Shown here one piece after another: positions 13,285-26,008 of a DNA stretch of 64,000 nt. The stretch spans positions 24,403,012-24,467,011 of the forward strand of contig CM068313.1 in the NCBI GenBank assembly GCA_034766995.1, written 5' to 3'. The notes beneath the pieces were generated by a model. That model was given only the letters and a program-made list of their open reading frames with translations. It did no database searches and was not told the DNA's origin. This DNA is from Acanthacorydalis orientalis (taxonomy: Eukaryota; Arthropoda; Insecta; Megaloptera; Corydalidae). The translations under genes were made by a program, and so were the position numbers. Numbering within the stretch: the stretch's first letter is position 1; each line of letters starts with the position of its first letter.

Positions 13285-14380
13285 AATCTATAAGACTATA
13301 ATAAAAAGCACAAATAAAGATTTTATGAATTTGAATTAAAATTATTTCTATTTATAATTTGAATTGAAACTGAAGCACTGATTCCCGCCTTAAAAATGTT
13401 ATATTTTATTCTCCCCTCTCTTATTAATATTAGATAGTTATATTATTTCAGTAATTATTAATTTTTATTTTATTTTATTGATCGGAAATTTTATAAGAAA
13501 AATTATAAATATATACAAATATTTATGTACAAATATTTCATACTTTGATATTTTATGATTTGTTTGAATTGTAAGCGATAGATAATTAATGTTTATATCT
13601 TACATCTGAGTGTTATCAAAATTAGTAATTGTATATTACAGAAAATCTTATTGCAAACAAACACTTGAAGAAGCCTAAATGTAGTGAATCACTTGTATCA
13701 TATATGAATTGTAATAAAGAACGATTCGTACTGAGAAATAAAACTACTGAAGAGATATACTTTATTAAATTATATTATCTGATATCTTAACATATTATCA
13801 ACATAAAATTATTATTTGTTTATTTAAATCAATAGTTTATCTTTCTATTGCAAAAATACGAGTAGTCACATAAGTACATGATATAAGAGAAATTATGTAA
13901 TTTATTTAACATATCTTATTTCGATCTATATTGCCAGTGAAACACTTTTAATTTTGAAAAGTCATTCTGTACAATATTGAATCTAATAACATATATAGAT
14001 TTTATTCAAATTATTTTGCAGACCATTCCTAATGAGTTATATAGATTTAATTAATTATAGATTCAATTAATTTAGTTTACAAATTACTTAATAAAAATTC
14101 ATAAACAATACTGATTGTCAATATAAACAAAAAAGTATTTAACAAAAAAGTGTAAATCTTTTGAAAAGTCTTATAAAAACAATAAATTTAATTGAATACA
14201 TATTAGAAACTCAAAGGGATTTTAATGTTACATGAATATTTTATAATAATAATATTCTTATTGTGAATAAAGTAGAAGGTAAGAATTATTTGTTCTAAAC
14301 TATCAATTTCACAAATCAAGTTTTACTTTCTACGCATCGCGATTTTTTCTTTTGATCAAAACGTTTAATAATTTAACAGT
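13285..14380. other. AT-rich non-coding DNA
   Basis: No gene, RNA or element recognised. The missing N-terminal transposase sequence is not found here. Confidence 0.7.
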
Positions 14381-15380
14381 TTGACAAGAAAAATGTTTGT
14401 TATACATGGAATGTGAAAATTCATTTGTGAAAGTGAACGTAGTACCGTGCAAAAATTAACAATTGTGACCTAAACTTTTAGCGATCATAAACTGCCCTCT
14501 TTAGTCTTTTCTTAACGCGAGTTGCAGGTTCTCGCATTTCTATAGAAAATATAGTTTCTGTCAACATTCATTGTACATTTTTCGGTATTAATTTTATCAT
14601 TAGAACAACAACGGTAAGTTTTGGCGTGATTGATTAAATATATAACCAAACGTATTGTATATAATTATTATTGATTGCACAAACATTTGTATTGAATACA
14701 TGTTAAATGAGAAAAATCCAAATATGTACATACAGTAACAAATACGTACTCGACCGTATACGCGATCAATATAAACTGAAAACTAAATTTTAATCGCCGC
14801 TCACTATAGATTGTGCACCATAATGAAATGGTTCTATTATAACGCAATGGTTATGTTTATACGAATGATTTAATAGAGCGGTGAGGGCGTCTCCTGGTGG
14901 TTTTTCTCGGTGGTATCAGAAATGTGTCGCGAGAAAGCTGTTGATAATTGTGAACTTTATTTGGGAAGTAATTAATGATGCATATGACCTCATCTCATAC
15001 GTCACACTTGTTGTTATGAAGCATCATACAAAACATTTTATTAAATCGTTTGAATTATATTGTATAATAAAAAAGGATTTTGTTTACATTTCTGTTTCTT
15101 TTATACATTGTTGATTTAAGTTCGATATTTATGTTTAAGAGAGAAAGACACTTAAGTATAAATAAAGTATTTCTTTAGGCATCAAATATTTTTTTATTAA
15201 AAGGTCATTTGGTTTTGTGCGTTATAGGTCAAGTTAAGCAATAGGTGCGTTCAACAGTCATAAATAGTTATTTATACACATGTGAGTCTTGTAAATATAT
15301 AATATATATATATGTTTCCTTTTCCTATTTACATTTCAAAAATTAGCTCTATGTCAACAAATGTAGGATTCTTTTTCAAC

Positions 15381-15381
<1 letters not shown>
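14380..15381. other. Mixed-composition DNA with an unrecognised 77-codon frame
   Basis: Slightly richer in CpG around 14400-14600 and 14760-15010. An open frame at 14881-15114 (+) starts with GTG and reads RASPGGFSRWYQKCV near its start. It has no recognised domain and no clear splice signals, so it is not called as a gene. Confidence 0.4.

Positions 15382-15430
<49 letters not shown>
15382..15430. repeat. (TA)n microsatellite
   Basis: Perfect TA tract. DNA to 15728 is AT-rich with no feature seen. Confidence 0.97.
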
Positions 15431-15434
<4 letters not shown>

Positions 15435-15725
15435 TAATTTAATTTTTTATACTTTATTATTTTTAAACGACATTAATTGTTTTTACTTTAAAAAAGAACC
15501 TTTAATAATAAAAATTGATATACTTATGATACAAAATGTACTTCGAACTCAAAAATTTTTAATAGTCATTTTAATATATTAAGTGTTTTATTTATCACCT
15601 TTCTGAATTTATTATTGTCTTTTTTTACTTTTTGTTAATCTTTATTAAAACAAAGTCATATATGTAATGCACCTTTACGATAAACTACTGTTATGCAGAT
15701 AACATAATTACTATTTCTAAGAATA

Positions 15726-15728
<3 letters not shown>

Positions 15729-15783
<55 letters not shown>
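15729..15783. repeat. (TA)n microsatellite
   Basis: Perfect TA tract. Confidence 0.97.
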
Positions 15784-15784
<1 letters not shown>

Positions 15785-16035
15785 TTTAAAGGGTATTTCA
15801 TATACATAGTACCTTAGTGATTAAATTTTATTATAATATTGATTATGTAACAGAATGATATCATCCAAATTATATTTATTATTTGCGTGACCGTTTCGCT
15901 AATTTATCATTTTTAGGATTTTTTTTCTAAAAATACGAATATTAAGCAATTTACATATAAAGTTGTGAAATTTGTAAATTCACGAAGAATGTTTTCAACA
16001 AATATATATTATTAGATTGTAGCATAATCTATGTG

Positions 16036-16175
<140 letters not shown>

Positions 16176-16843
16176 ATAAGCAGACACATGTACATTCTTT
16201 TTCAAGTATAGGCCTATAAAAAGTCTTTTATCTTGTTAAAAATAAAGTTTTATTTTCGAATTATCTTCTTCGAACATACAAGAAATTGACTTTTTTATAA
16301 AAAAAATATTTTTTTAAATATTATATCGTTGCGTTATCAATATATTTTTTTCAAAAAAAAGAATAGAGTAAGCTGATTAAAAAAAATCAATAATTGTAAT
16401 GACAAAATTATCTTTTAGCTCAATAATAATCATAATAACAATATGCCTGCTTAGGATAATTCAGTCCGGTGGTATGGGTTACTTGAAACAAAAATGCCAA
16501 CTATTTGACCCTTTACTATTTACCGAATGTTTATCCCATCACTAAGTGGCTGAAGACTAATATAGAGAAAACGGAACTGCTCCAGAATACCATAATATGA
16601 CTAATACGTAATATGATATGAAAATCATTTATAAATATAGCAATCTATTACATAGTAATAATAGTTTTTCTGGCTCATTACGGTGTTTACGAAATAGAAT
16701 AGTAAACAATTTTTAACAACACTTTTAAATTATTATAATTAATGTCACAAAAATTAATCTCATTTTGTATGAATTCACAACGAACACAGATAATGAATTA
16801 AACTAATTTATAATTATTATAACTAATAATTATAAATAAATAA

Positions 16844-16854
16844 ATATATATATA

Positions 16855-16902
<48 letters not shown>
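16844..16902. repeat. (TA)n microsatellite abutting an inverted-repeat element
   Basis: The TA tract ends where the left inverted repeat of the element at 16903 begins. Confidence 0.95.
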
Positions 16903-16906
<4 letters not shown>

Positions 16907-17400
16907 CCTCGGGATATAAGGCGGCCTACACATAAGACGAGGTCGAAATTTCAAGATAAAATTTATACATTTATGATATATCGACCGTATAAGATGATCA
17001 TAGATTCAACACATCTTTCACACGTTATAATTTAATTTTATGTCCAAAATCAAAATTAGTGGAATTACATTTTTCGATTTAAAACTTCAAAAATGAATTA
17101 CCGCCTTGTTTTGGCATACTATGTATTAAAACATCGTGCACGGATTGTATCTAGAAGGCTACGGTTATATATTTTATTTTTAATTTTTTTTATTAAAAAT
17201 GAATTATTCAATGAATTTATGTTATATGCCAAAGCTTAAGTTCCTTTTTTTAAAACAAAAAATTTAATTTCTATATAAGCACAATAAATTCTTCGTATTA
17301 TTTTAAAGGTTCTGTTTTTGTATTGACCGTATGAGACGACACCTTATTTTTTGAAGAATTTTTCGGGTTTTAATGGTCGCCTTATACACCAAGATATATA

Positions 17401-17403
<3 letters not shown>
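16903..17403. mobile_element. Non-autonomous inverted-repeat transposon (family 3)
   Basis: About 500 bp between two TA microsatellites. The left end contains CTCGGGATATAAGGCGGCC; the right end, reverse-complemented, contains CTTGGTGTATAAGGCGACC. Inside are related copies of the same motif: ACATAAGACGAGGTCG (about 16930), CGACCGTATAAGATG (16982) and GACCGTATGAGACGAC (17325). Repeated terminal and subterminal motifs fit transposase-binding sites of a DNA transposon. A pogo/Tigger-like relationship is my impression from the end sequence and is unconfirmed. No coding capacity is visible. Confidence 0.65.

Positions 17404-17460
<57 letters not shown>
17404..17460. repeat. (TA)n microsatellite
   Basis: Perfect TA tract bordering the right end of the family 3 element. 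Confidence 0.97.
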
Positions 17461-17463
<3 letters not shown>

Positions 17464-18050
17464 GAGGGGTGTATGTATTTATATTAATGTTATTACAAGT
17501 ATGATAAGCAGTAGAAGTATTTGGATTATAGTCTTATTTTTTTACTCGGAAAACGTTATAAACTAGTAAAATTATTATTCATGAAGTACATATGGATGAG
17601 CGTATCTTTTACTAACACGGATGGTCATTAAACCATAAAACACTAATATTTTTTTCATATATTTTTGAAAACCGCAACTGTACAAAACCTTATCTCAACG
17701 GATTTTCCAGACGCAAAGTGAAATATTATGAAGAAATTATTTTTATTAGTTATTTAGTACTGGCAACGGCAATGAAATTGGTGTACTTCCAAGAACAGTT
17801 AAGCACTTAACTAAGTTATAATTGCGATAACAATGTAAAAAAAAACAGCAAAATAAATATCGCCAGTATGTACAAAGAAAGTAAATAAATACAGGTTTTA
17901 ATTATCAGAAAATCATTTCGGTTGGTAAATGGTATTTGTCAAGTTTGCCGTTTTGACGTTGATAAATTTATGTTAAGGCACAGGTTAGTAGGCTTTCTGC
18001 ACACGTTTCAAACCTTAGGCGTCGGGTTTTGTTCAAACGTTAATGTATAT
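17461..18050. other. AT-rich DNA with a short mixed-composition patch
   Basis: A frame from 17922 (TTG start) encodes about 45 ordinary residues (VNGICQVCRFDVDKFMLRHR) before running into the microsatellite. No domain was recognised; probably not coding. Confidence 0.5.
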
Positions 18051-18259
<209 letters not shown>

Positions 18260-18623
18260 CGGAAAGCATTTTAATTATGAGCATTTAAATTTAACTGTTA
18301 ATTTTGTAAACAAAAATAGGTAATGATATTTTTCCGGTAAATTGTATAAATATGAGTTGAATAATTAAACACAAGTACATATAGAAATGTATAAATAGTA
18401 TTTTTTTTATCAATTACAAACGTTATCACTTATTTATTTAACTCATCTAAGGTAATTTTCTCAAGAAATATATTTGTGCATGTCTAAAATATTTTTATAA
18501 ATAATCTTAAAAAAAATTATTGAAGTAACATTTTTATTTTCATTAAGAAAACAATTTGTGTTCAACACAATTAAAAATAATCGAAAACACTAGACTCAAA
18601 ATATTGTCGGGTAATAAAAAATA

Positions 18624-19229
18624 TTAGCTTGGTAAGAAAATAATTGCGGTTTTTGTTTTTTGAAATGTAACTTTAATTTTGTTCAATGAAAGTGTCATTT
18701 CATCGTGTTAGTGTTAATATCATTTTACAGTACATTTTTCGGTCTGTATTTTGGTAACTTCGACTTTGATTTTATTATTAATTTTGCTTCATTATTATTA
18801 TTATTATTTTATTATTAATTGTGCTATTGAATTAAAGATCGAAAAGAAGCAAATAAGAGCAATTTTTTGTATGAGATCAAAACGAGTAGTAAATCATCAG
18901 AAACTGCTCGCAAACTATGCGATGCTTTTGGTGTGGGTTCTGTTAAAGAACGCACGGTGCAATGGTGGTTTCAAAAATTTCGTGCTGGGGACGAGAGTCT
19001 TGAAGATGAAGAAGGTCGCGAGCGTCCTTCTCCAGTTTATAACGACCAACCACGCACAATCCGACGACCAACCAACCACCAATCAATTAGAACCACGCAC
19101 AATTCGAGAGCTTGCACAAAAGTTAGGCGTTAGTCATCCAACAGTTCTGAACCACTTAAAATCATTTAAATTAAAAAATGTATATGAATTTGAAGGTCAC
19201 AAATCGCAATTATTTTTCTACCAACCTAA
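18624..19229 (+). mobile_element. Internally deleted mariner element, copy A
   Basis: A 606-bp unit. The left inverted repeat begins TTAGCTTGGTAAGAAAATAA; the right end reverse-complements to TTAGGTTGGTAGAAAAATAA. Both contain the mariner-type AATAATTGCG core. TA dinucleotides at 18622-18623 and 19230-19231 are a standard mariner target duplication. The interior carries only the N-terminal DNA-binding part of the transposase and then runs straight into the 3-prime end. A second copy with the same structure lies at 58775-59334. It is non-autonomous. The (ATT)n run at about 18786-18815 is a local expansion. Confidence 0.92.
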
Positions 19230-19241
19230 TAAATATGTATA
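18867..19241 (+). pseudogene. Truncated mariner transposase, N-terminal helix-turn-helix region only
   Basis: In a full element this region binds the inverted repeats. One frame (from TTG 18867) reads YEIKTSSKSSETARKLCDAF and then ERTVQWWFQKFRAGDESLED, typical of the first mariner helix-turn-helix. After a frameshift near 19040-19080, where repeated CGACCAACCA sequence suggests a small duplication, a second frame reads RTIRELAQKLGVSHPTVLNH (second helix-turn-helix) and then QLFFYQPNKYV and a stop at the right inverted repeat. The WVPHEL and YSPDLAP motifs and the whole DD34D catalytic core are missing. It cannot encode an active transposase. Confidence 0.9.
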
Positions 19242-19794
19242 AAAGAAAAATAGATCAGACAGAATGCGCTATTGAAGTCTAAACCACAACGTTGAATAAC
19301 TCGCATATCATATTTCAGCACTGAACACTTTGAAATTTTTAATGAGCTTCAACCTTGTAAACATTGTAAAGAAATCAAAAAAAAATCTTAAATTAACTTA
19401 TATTTCACTGTGTATTATATATTTGATTATAGATTAGTTATTCTTTAAATACAGTGAAATTTTCTATAATAAATTCCGTTCTGCCAAATTTTTTTTCATT
19501 GTAGAGAGAGTTCAAGATGAACAGTATTAATACAGGATTATGACTGAAGCTACCACTAATAAATGATTTTAGTTAAATGGAGTAAAAACTGTTTTGGAGA
19601 CACTTGTCCTTGAATTGCAAATATACCTCTTCACTATATTTCCACAGAAGCAGCTATAATATTAAACGTAGATGTACTTGTACTACGTATATATACAAAG
19701 TACATCCTTATTCAAAAATTGTATTTTAATAAACATGTGTATTTCAGTACATTTGAAATTCTTGTATTCGTGTACTACATAAAACAGATTTTTC

Positions 19795-19818
19795 AACTGG
19801 ATTTCATGAAATCCAGTT
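19795..19818. repeat. Perfect 24-bp palindrome
   Basis: The half-site AACTGGATTTCA is followed directly by its exact reverse complement. It is not a simple repeat. It could extrude as a cruciform, bind a dimeric protein, or be a transposon relic; no flanking evidence chooses. Confidence 0.9.
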
Positions 19819-20170
19819 TAAAATTGCTGATATAAAATATGAATTCGTTAATACATGCTTTTATATAGTTTTCTAGTACTTACTATAACCTAGTATTTTA
19901 TTACAACAAGTGATATAAATTAAGAGCCCGTAAAAAAGACAGCTAAAGAGACCTACGAATCGTTAGAATAAGATATTAGAGAATACATCGTATATGTATG
20001 AAAAATAAGATTACAACAAAATTTTATGTAAGAAAATACAGAAAAGATGAACTTTCCTTAACATGTACTGATATGTGCGAATGTATTAAAAGCAATTGAT
20101 CTTCACAATAATAAATTGTTGGACTTGTTTTTGAAATTAAGGAGTACATGACTAATTTGACTTCTGGCCT

Positions 20171-20359
20171 ATGGATATGAGGTGTGGTATTATTATATAC
20201 GTACTAAATGAAGAATTCGCTAAGGGCATTGCAGTGGCTATAAGTAATATAATGGGAGTAACCGACTTCCTGAGCCGCTCCTATATCGTGCAGGCTACTC
20301 TAACCATTTATACACACAGTGATGATTATGGATTAATCCTCAGTGGAAATGTCAAATAG
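20171..20359 (+). CDS. Unrecognised 62-codon ORF
   Basis: ATG start, with protein-like composition (FAKGIAVAISNIMGVTDFLS in the middle) and fewer AT-biased residues than neighbouring chance frames. No family is recognised. A hydrophobic stretch at residues 20-30 is weak for a membrane segment. No promoter or confident splice site was seen around it. It could be an exon, an old transposon fragment or chance. Confidence 0.15.
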   Translation: MDMRCGIIIYVLNEEFAKGIAVAISNIMGVTDFLSRSYIVQATLTIYTHSDDYGLILSGNVK

Positions 20360-20558
20360 TTAAAAAATTGTGATAAAATTAAACTCATTTCATTCATGTC
20401 AGTATGTATAAATTTGTCAAAAATTATAGTAATGTCAGAATCTTTTTATACGATTATATTTACAAAACATCTTCTTTAAAAATTACATTTTTGATTTTGT
20501 TTCTGTGATTTAATACATTGTTATTGATTGTATGATCTACATAAAATGTTGTCAATCA

Positions 20559-20562
<4 letters not shown>

Positions 20563-20620
<58 letters not shown>

Positions 20621-20631
20621 ATGTATGTGTA
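20563..20631. repeat. (TA)n-(GT)n compound microsatellite
   Basis: TA tract followed by GTGTGT and GTAT repeats. Confidence 0.97.
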
Positions 20632-22132
20632 ATGTTATAAAATATAATGTAATATAAAAACACAAATTCGTGTATTAAATTTCTTAAATGATGGTGCTAC
20701 AAGAATCTGATTTGTATTTTAATATATTTCAAATCGATAATAAAACACACATAATTATGTAGATATTTTATCAAAACGGTAAAAAAACTCATTTAAAATA
20801 ATCGTTAAAATCTTCATTCAGAAATGAATATTTTATGAAGATTAAAGAAACATTATATTTGACATTTTTTTAAAAAAAAAATGAAAATAGTAATAATTAA
20901 TCTAATCAGTAAATATAATCTAAATAAGTTAATTTTGAAAAGATTTTTTGTTTCACATAAATAGTTTTTTTTCTTTAAATATATACACATGCTTGGGATT
21001 AATCATGTATTTTGCTACAATGAAATATTTTCATATCAAGATTTATATTTGAATAATTATTAGTTGCTTGGAAGAAATAAATTAAAAAAATAATAGAATA
21101 ACTATTGTTTTTAATTTAAAATTTTAATTACTGTCCATGTTATTAATCGATTGAGAAGTTAAAATATTTAAATTTAGATAAGAATACTATATAACTTACA
21201 GGTAAAATACAAGGAAAATTATATAACAATTAGTGGGAATAATTATTAGTAATAATCGAGAAAAAGCGTTGTGATAATAAGCAAGATACTGCGAAAAACA
21301 GAAGTGCATAACGACGGTAAGAAACAAAATTATTAACTATTGTAATTTCATTATGAAATTAAATTATATGTACATATTGACTACAGAAATGTCATGCTAT
21401 TTTTGTCTTTGGTTCATCTCTAATGTTATTCTAATTGCTTTCATTCTCTCTAATTCATAATGACACTTGTAAACAAACAACTGTTTTAATTGTTTTAAAT
21501 AATAAAAAAACGCTAGTGAATTAGAAGCGGAGGATGCGTGTATATTATGTGTCGGAGCTTCCGATCCGTATGTTTAGTGGCACAAATGCAGTCTGTATTG
21601 TTGCCTGCGAATCGTTTTATTGTTTCTAATTCATGTGCGCATAGCAAGACGCCAACGAAAATAAATGTGCAGGCGCTGAGCTGTGAAATACAATCTAATT
21701 TAAGATAGCGAAAAATTGTGTTTCATTTTATATACTCGTAATTTTATCACGAGTAATAAAAAGGAAAATAAGAATTATATTAAATTTATATAAAACACTT
21801 GTATGTAATTTTTCTTTCAATGTGTTTCCACCATATGTGTTTCACTTACTATTATTTCGTTTTTCTCTACCAGATGTGATTTTAACATTTTTTACAATTT
21901 CTTTAATTTGTAGGCTGAATGTTTGAATCGTTTAACATTTTAAATTACTATGTTGAATTTTGAGACTGAAAAATATCATTCAATTTACCGTAATATCCGA
22001 TTTGAAAACAATATATGAGTATATCGATGAATTTTTAAAAAATCAGTATTATTTACAAGATAATATGTCTGAAAGAAACATATTACATTCATCCTAAAAG
22101 TAGAAATATTTTAAAAACTATTGCCTGAAAAA

Positions 22133-22136
<4 letters not shown>
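20632..22136. other. AT-rich DNA with a small GC-enriched patch
   Basis: About 21520-21690 is richer in G, C and CpG than the surroundings but has no long frame or recognised motif. The remainder is AT-rich and featureless. Confidence 0.6.
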
Positions 22137-22177
<41 letters not shown>

Positions 22178-22211
22178 AAGTAGAAAATGTTCATATATAT
22201 ATATATATATA
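22137..22211. repeat. Two adjacent (TA)n microsatellites
   Basis: TA tracts at 22137-22170 and 22193-22211. Confidence 0.95.
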
Positions 22212-24032
22212 ACTATATATCATATTTAAAAAAAATATATCTGTATTTTAATAATATGAAATTTTTTTACCACAGATTATAAATCACCGTCCGAAATTAA
22301 AAAATACTAACATTATTAATGATAATTATAATACACTGAATAACTGCAAAATAAAGTGGTTTTTTTTTAATTTATAAATAATCACATTTTAAATGGAAAT
22401 TTTAGAATATTTATAGTTCAATAAATTTACCCAATAAATTAAAATTATACAAAAAAATATTGAGATGAAGCAATGCAATATTCACACAGTTTTTTTGAAC
22501 AGATTATTGAGAAATTTATACATAAAAATATTTTAATTAATTGTATTAATAATATTTATTTCTAGGCAAAAAATCAGTACGTTCCTGAAAAAATCTTTCA
22601 ATACCGCAATACATTATTAATAAATGAAAACAAATCACATAAAGAATTTATGTTTTCTAAATTCAAATTAAACTTTAAAACCATTAATCGTAATAAGGTT
22701 CTTATAGAAGAATCTCTTAACATTATACTACAAAGTAAAATATCTTCAATTTTTAACTTATGTCTCTTGAAAATAATTCTAGCCGGTACTTCTAAAATGA
22801 TTGTATGATATTAATATTTTACAATAATATACTTATTTGAATATCCTTGTATACCCTTATTTAAATAATTAAAAAATACGAAATCTGTATGAATATGTTA
22901 AATATATGAATACATATAAGTATATTTGTATTAAATACATTAAATTAATATTTTGTAATTGCATTAATAATGAGGAGAATAGAAATAATACAAGGGTACA
23001 TAATTGAACACATAAAGATATAAAAAAGAAAGGAATCGTTAAAAGTAGTTGAGACAAGGTTTTATACAAGTATTAGCAAATTGAGATTTGATGAAGTTGT
23101 AAAAGATAGATGGAGACGAAAATTGGATATTTAAAGATAGTAACCTGTGATACAAGTTAAACATTAGATCGATAGATATTAACAGCAGTTAATAAAAAAA
23201 AATAAGTTTGTATTATTACTCGTAATAAACGATAAAGAAATTATAAAAAAAGTTTCTCGCTAAAACTTCATAAAAAAATATTAACACAAATCAATTTCAT
23301 TTTAAGAATTTGTAAATTGGACAAACATTTCTTTCATCTAAGATTTTTTAAAAATTTAATTAGGAAGGATTCATTTAAACACAGACATCAATTGAATATT
23401 TTCTATTCTTTGATAATTCCGTATAAAAATAAAACCAAAATGAAAAATATAAAGATCAAAGTTTTTTATATTAAAAGAAAGAACAGACGTTTAAGTGAAA
23501 TGTCACAATCCGTTTGATGTCAGCGATTTACACTATTGTTAATTGACTAAAATTTTGATTAAAACGTAATGAAATTAAATATGATTTTAACTGATATATA
23601 AATAAAAACAGCAAAATAAATAAGTTACTTGTTAGCACCTTTTATATTCATTGAAAGTTTTCAAAACAAGTTAACAAAATTACTCAAAATAATTATATGC
23701 TAAGATAAAAGCCTATAACTCAAAAAAATATTAAAATAGCGGGTAAGGATATTAAATAAATTTAATTAATTCAAGCCAATCAAATAACAACTATAATTCA
23801 TCATAGAGATTATAGTGTTTTTGATAAATTTTTATTTTATGTTTAAGTTTAAACCACGTATTACAATTATTTCTGAACAAATTTTATACTATAAAAGTAG
23901 TTATTTTAATAAACTACTGAAGAATGATCTTCTGCAGTAAATTTTGTTTAAATTCATTTTTTTTAAGTCTTTAATGGAATTACACTATTTAAAGTGAAAC
24001 TAAATTATCATTCACTGATTATGATTATCGTG

Positions 24033-24035
<3 letters not shown>
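22212..24035. other. AT-rich non-coding DNA
   Basis: Open frames at 22869-23069 (-) and 23317-23517 (+) reflect AT-rich codons (Lys, Asn, Ile, Phe) with no domain. No element recognised. Confidence 0.65.

Positions 24036-24080
<45 letters not shown>
24036..24080. repeat. (TA)n microsatellite
   Basis: Perfect TA tract. Confidence 0.97.
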
Positions 24081-24086
<6 letters not shown>

Positions 24087-24286
24087 TAAAAAGAACGCAA
24101 AATTAATTATAAAAAAAGGGTTTTCTAGCGATATTGAGTATAAAAAATACAGTAAAAGTGTTTGTCAATGAATGTATTACTTGATTTATAATTATTAAAT
24201 TACAAGTTTATCAATATAGTTTTGTGTTTAAACTTAATGGATACATGTAAGCAAAAGATTTAAAGAAAATAATACAAAATATATCA

Positions 24287-24290
<4 letters not shown>

Positions 24291-24358
<68 letters not shown>
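24291..24358. repeat. (TA)n microsatellite
   Basis: Perfect 68-bp TA tract. Confidence 0.97.
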
Positions 24359-24360
<2 letters not shown>

Positions 24361-25811
24361 TATTAATACAATAATAAAATTAATACGAATGGCTAAATAT
24401 GCCGCTCTCTGATAATTCTTTCAAATTACTATACACAGCATCTTCTCATAGAAATGTCCTTGAAATGAAGGACATCTGGCTATAAGCTTAATGTTTTCTT
24501 ATAGCGCATTGTATACATTATCGAAAATGTATTATATTCTTGGTAGGTGTACCAAACAATTATCTTATAATAACAATTCATTGTAGTTTTATTTCTTTCA
24601 TTTGTAAAACATAGATACTTGTCATATACAATTACTATAATAGTCTGAAATTGAACTACAGGAATCGATAAACATTGATTATATGTATCGTGTACAGCAA
24701 ATTAATATTGAATTTTCTAAATGTAATATATATATTTTTAGTACATGTTTAAATCAAAATGGGCTGGAACTTTTCAATGTTATATTTAGTTACATACTAT
24801 TATGATTTTGTGATATTAATGTGCAATGTACAGAAGTTCAATGAAATATATTCGTATTTATATCGCTTCGGGCTACGTAGGAATGACCCATTATTCGTTT
24901 ATTGTATTTTTCTGAAGCATTCGAAATCAAAATGATTAATATCAATAAATGCCAATGTATGAATTACACATGAAATTATTTTCAATATACGGAAGCCTTA
25001 TTACAAAAATGTTAACTCAAGGTTTGTAAATAGTTAATTACGCGTATAAGTTTTTCATATGTTGAATTCCAGCTATTAAGTTTATTATTCGTTAAATTAT
25101 AAAAATAATGGTTAGTGCTGATTATAATACTTGAAACTATATATTTACATCTTGTACATAATTATTAAAATTGAAAGAAACGCTCTGACAACTTTATCTA
25201 TTTGTAACGATAAATATTAATCTAATTAAAAAATATAATTTCACTTGAACATATAATGATTAAAGATTGAAATATGTCGTCGATACTCACAAAAATGTAT
25301 TTCATAGAAGAATTATTATGTAATCATGAAAATAAATTATAATCATTATCAAAATAAATCGTTCTTTAATACGGAGTAAAGAAAATTATTGGAAAATCTA
25401 CAAAAATAGGTTTAATGCTATTAGGTGATAATATACTTTTCATGAAATAAAATAATTATAAACTTCGTGCAATCTTTTTGAATTACAGGAAGTTGGATGC
25501 ATTATCTGTGGGTGTTGAGACGGCATTTATCTGTCAAAAACTACTTTTTACACTGTTGGATTTTGTCAGATCTGTGCTTTGATGTGGGCGAATTTGCCTA
25601 TTGATTAATTTGAAAAATGTGTTTGACAAACGTTTTTTAAAACATGCATTTTTTACATGAAAAGAACTGCCGTCCAAGGACGGCTTGTTTTGTCGGAAAC
25701 ATTGTTTGAAAAACTTGAAAGATAATGGTAATATATAATTGATTATTTTTAATGAAGAATTGTTACATTTTTTTATATGAATACGACGAACATGTATAAA
25801 TATAAGTGTAA

Positions 25812-25812
<1 letters not shown>
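24359..25812. other. AT-rich DNA with a short GC hairpin
   Basis: Mostly featureless. A patch at 25480-25720 is of mixed composition and contains the stem-loop GCCGTCCAAGGACGGC at 25669-25684. No coding frame is supported; the minus-strand frame through here is open mainly because of microsatellites. Confidence 0.6.
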
Positions 25813-25865
<53 letters not shown>

Positions 25866-25866
25866 A
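25813..25866. repeat. (TA)n-(GT)n compound microsatellite
   Basis: TA followed by GT repeats. Confidence 0.97.
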
Positions 25867-25923
25867 TTTTATCATACCAAAAATCATAAAAAGTCGGAAG
25901 GACTTTATATCTACCTCCACTAA

Positions 25924-25924
25924 T

Positions 25925-26005
<81 letters not shown>
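25924..26005. repeat. (CA)n-(TA)n compound microsatellite
   Basis: CA then TA repeats. Only about 57 bp separates it from the TA-GT tract at 25813, giving two facing, partly complementary arrays. Confidence 0.97.

Positions 26006-26008
<3 letters not shown>

Larger units (their letters stand above)
19230..20562. other. AT-rich DNA with a perfect palindrome and one unrecognised ORF
   Basis: Contains the 24-bp palindrome at 19795-19818 and the open frame at 20171-20359, listed separately. Nothing else recognised. Confidence 0.6.

Noticed and set aside
18751..19242. 163-codon frame across mariner copy A as an intact gene
   Set aside because: Its first two-thirds are out of frame relative to the mariner helix-turn-helix; only the last third is genuine mariner sequence. 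The element is a frameshifted deletion derivative.
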